Positions 61,163 to 64,000 of a DNA stretch of 64,000 nt are shown here, piece by piece. The notes beneath the pieces are model-generated. The model saw nothing but the letters and a program-made list of their open reading frames with translations. It was not told the DNA's origin and made no database searches. Position 1 is the stretch's first letter, and each line of letters starts with the position of its first letter. Made by a program: the position numbers and the translations under genes. This stretch comes from Acephala macrosclerotiorum (Eukaryota > Ascomycota > Leotiomycetes > Helotiales > Mollisiaceae): positions 1-64,000 of the forward strand of contig MU119292.1 of NCBI GenBank assembly GCA_014904845.1, given 5' to 3'.

Positions 61163-64000
61163 ATGTCCCTCCGCAGTCCGAGATCGCCTACAGACTTCTC
61201 TAGAAGAGGATTCCAACCGTTGCAGACCTCGAATAGTAATAACGAAAACATGTCCTACTCTCCTCCCGACCAAGTCGGTATCCCCCTCACCCAAGTCGGT
61301 ACTCGCTCTTCTTCGACAGGAGCACGAAAAGCCGGCGAAGGCGCCATCTCCTCGACGGATTTCAACGAACAACCCACCTTCCGCGACGATGAAAAGAAAG
61401 GACTCTTCAAGAACCACTCCAAGAAAGCCGGAGGCAAGAGATCTAAAGCCCCAACACGAGTCGGTACAGATGGCGAAGAGATATCCGTCAATGGTCTCGG
61501 TCGATTCTATAACAGAGTCGTCAAATTCTCGGTGGTAACAAGATACCTAGTCTACGTCGCCCCAGTAGCACTCCTCATCGCCATCCCCATCGTCCTCTAC
61601 GCTGTCCTCCACCCCGAGGACATATTCGCCGGCATGCGGGTCTACCTATTCTGGACCTGGATCGAGATCGTCTGGCTCTCAATCTGGGTCTCTAAACTCG
61701 TCGCCAAAGCAATCCCATATATCTTCATGTTCCTCTGCGGAGTCGTTTCTTCGGGTACCAGAAAATATGCGATGATTTTGAAGGCGGTGGAGATTCCGTT
61801 GAGCTTGGTAGGGTGGAGTGTAACTAGTTTGGTTACTTTTACGGCGTTGACGGATAATGGTTCAGTGAGGTGGATGAAAATTATGAAGCAGATTTTGGGG
61901 CCGTGTTTGATTGCTTCTATCCTATACCTTGCCGAAAAGATGATCATCCAACTCATCTCTATCAATTACCACCACAGATCATTTGATGGACGAATCAAGG
62001 AGTCGAAGAGGAGTGTACATCTCATTGGATTGCTATTCGAGGCTAGTAGGACACTATTTCCGATGTATTGTCCAGAGTTCAGGGAGGAGGATTATGTTAT
62101 TAGCGATTCCATCGAGGTCATGCTTGGGAAGGCCATGGGTACCCCGGGACACAACAGATCTGGATCTGCGACACCAATGAAGCTCGTTGGTATGGTTGGT
62201 GGTGGGATTGGGAGGGTTGGAGACAAGGTCACTTCGGTTTTTGGAAATATTGCTTCAGAAATTACTGGGAAGCAAGTCTTTAATCCAAACTCCGCACACT
62301 CGGTCGTCATTGAAGCTTTGGAGAAGACAAGATCTTCGGAGGCACTGGCAAAGAGACTGTGGATGTCGTTCGTCGTTGAAGGCAAGGAAGCTCTGTATCC
62401 GGAAGATATTGAAGAAGTCCTTGGTCCATCAAGAAAGAGTGAAGCCCAGGAAGCTTTCTCAGCCTTGGATAATGATGGGAATGGCGATATCAGTTTGGAA
62501 GAGATGATCATGAAGGTCGTTGAGATCAGTCGAGACAGGAAAGCGATCGCGGCCAGTATGCGAGATGTTGGACAAGCCATTGGTGTTTTGGATCAAGTTC
62601 TCATCGCTATCCTGTTTGTTATTGTAATCTTCATCTTCGGTATGCCCTTTTCTCATCTTCCTCACTTTCTTCATCTGCTAACAGCAGATAGTGGCTTTCC
62701 AAGACACAAGCTTCGTCACAACCCTCGCAACAGCCGGCACAACCCTCCTTTCCCTATCCTTCGTCTTCGCCGCCACCACCCAAGAATTCCTCGGCTCCTG
62801 CATCTTCCTCTTCGTCAAACACCCCTACGACGTCGGCGACCGCGTCGACATCGTCGGTCCCGCCCAAGAATATCTCGTCGTCGAACAAATCTCCCTCCTC
62901 TTCACAGTCTTCAAACGAATCGATAACATGAAAATGGTTCAAGTCCCAAATATCGTGTTGAATAATTTGTGGATTGAGAATATTACGAGATCCAAGGCGA
63001 TGAAAGAACAGTTGGATATGTTTATTTCTTTTGATACTAGTTTGGAGGATACTGAGCTTTTGAGGAGTGAGATGGAGGCCTTTGTTAGACATCCTGACAA
63101 TAGTCGAGATTTCCAACCGGACATCATCCTCGAAGCGACAGGAATTGGGTCGATGGATAAGATGCAGCTTAAGATCGAAATCCGACACAAGTCGAATTGG
63201 CACAACGAAACCGTCCGCGCCGCCAGACGTTCGAAATTCATGTGCGCCCTCGTCCTCGCTCTCCGAAAAGTTCCCATCTACGGCCCAGGCGGTGGTGGAG
63301 AGGCGTTAGGTGGTGCTTCGAATCCCAGCTACAGCGTCGCAGTCCCCGACGAATGGGCATCCGAAGCTCGCGACAAAGCAGCGAAAGCAAAAGAAGCGAA
63401 ACGTCTCGTCCCAACTAAAAAGCCTGACGACAAGAAAACAACAACGGGAGATCTCGGGTCAGCCAGTGAGGAGAAAGCAGCCGAGGCGCTGAACAATAGA
63501 CGTCCGTTAGATGATCCGTCAACTGCGTGGGGAGCGAGGGATGATGTTACGTTGGGGAGTAGGGATCAGAGTCTTGATCGTCAATGGATTCGAGATCAGG
63601 AGATTGATGGGTTGAAACAGACGCTCTTGAAGCGTGCGAGTACGAGAGGGAGGAGAAAGCCGGGAGAGACTCCTGCTATGCCAGGTACTGTCGGTGGTGG
63701 CTACGCTGCGTACCCAAGCATGTCCCTCACACCAGCAGACGAGAGGCAAGATATGAATTTCATGGGGAGGATGAACCAATCTCTTGATGAGGAAGCTGGA
63801 CTTGGATTACAGCCTACTACCGCGTATCAGGGTGGTGGATTGAGTAATAATCCGTACCAGCAGGCTCAGCAGACTAGTGGGTATAGTATGTTCCCTGCTA
63901 GGACGGCGAGTCAGAGTCAGAGTCAAGCACAGTCGAGGTTTCCGGTTCAGCCCCAACAAAGCGGAACTACTACAAGTGGTCAACAGACTCAACAGCAGCC
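61163..64000 (+). CDS. EF-hand MscS-type mechanosensitive channel, 3' truncated by window
   Basis: Exon 1 is 61163-62639 and exon 2 starts at 62692; the intron is 52 bp and the acceptor GATAG gives FIFVAFQDTSF. A Ser-rich cytosolic N-terminus (about 1-125) is followed by four membrane segments (YLVYVAPVALLIAIPIVLYA first). A canonical EF-hand (DNDGNGDISLEE) lies at about residues 436-447, then the pore-region helix and MscS beta domain (FLGSCIFLFVKHPYDVGDRV; VQVPNIVLNNLWIENITRS). The C-terminal tail is Gln/Ser-rich and open at 64000. This matches the fungal Msy1/Msy2 channels of the endoplasmic reticulum, which are Ca2+-linked and protect against hypo-osmotic shock. Confidence 0.9.

Overview
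The window is nuclear DNA of a filamentous ascomycete (Pezizomycotina). The reasons are genes cut by short GT-AG introns (mostly 43-60 bp), two Zn2Cys6 regulators, Dal5/Tna1-type MFS permeases, plant-cell-wall enzymes, a fused HyuA-HyuB 5-oxoprolinase, a pogo/Fot1 DNA transposon, and AT-rich blocks that look like repeat-induced point mutation (RIP). A class such as Leotiomycetes is plausible but cannot be settled from sequence reading alone.

Layout. 1-2200 is an AT-rich, gene-free, RIP-like block opening with 80 A. 2200-13050 is gene-poor: a Cys-rich hypothetical protein (3125-4093), a 144-aa orphan (5067-5501), more AT islands, a 115-bp fold-back element (10488-10602) and two tandem relics of an unrecognised gene (11043-11480 and 12267-12740). 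13052-14886 is an intact cytochrome P450. 15707-17659 is a complete pogo/Fot1 element with perfect 90-bp inverted repeats, a TA target duplication and a transposase killed by eight nonsense codons and no frameshift.

17.8-36.2 kb mixes intact genes with wrecks. Intact: a Dal5-like permease (17777-19505) and an HSL-type alpha/beta hydrolase (23398-24354). Wrecked: a class-III aminotransferase, a second Dal5-like permease, two type-B carboxylesterases and a Zn2Cys6 regulator. Next come a rhamnogalacturonan lyase (PL4) and a GH28 pectinase, each complete except for one 1-nt frameshift. The run reads as a plant-cell-wall and sugar-acid locus being lost as a unit.

36.7-50.7 kb looks like a nitrogen or amino-acid-derivative catabolic cluster: an aspartate-aminotransferase-like gene (one frameshift), an intact Tna1-type permease, an intact D-2-hydroxyacid dehydrogenase, an M20 metallopeptidase (one stop and one frameshift), an intact 5-oxoprolinase, and an intact Zn2Cys6 activator transcribed divergently from the oxoprolinase. 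Two genes here contain GC-AG introns with the same GCAAGT donor.

52.5-64 kb returns to housekeeping: a decayed 2-oxoglutarate/Fe oxygenase, an intact BTB/POZ protein, a PLP-homeostasis (YggS/PROSC) protein with an unusually long 1.59-kb intron, and the N-terminal part of an EF-hand MscS channel that runs off the window end. All exon joins were inferred by reading splice signals and protein-family continuity by eye; no search or transcript data were available.
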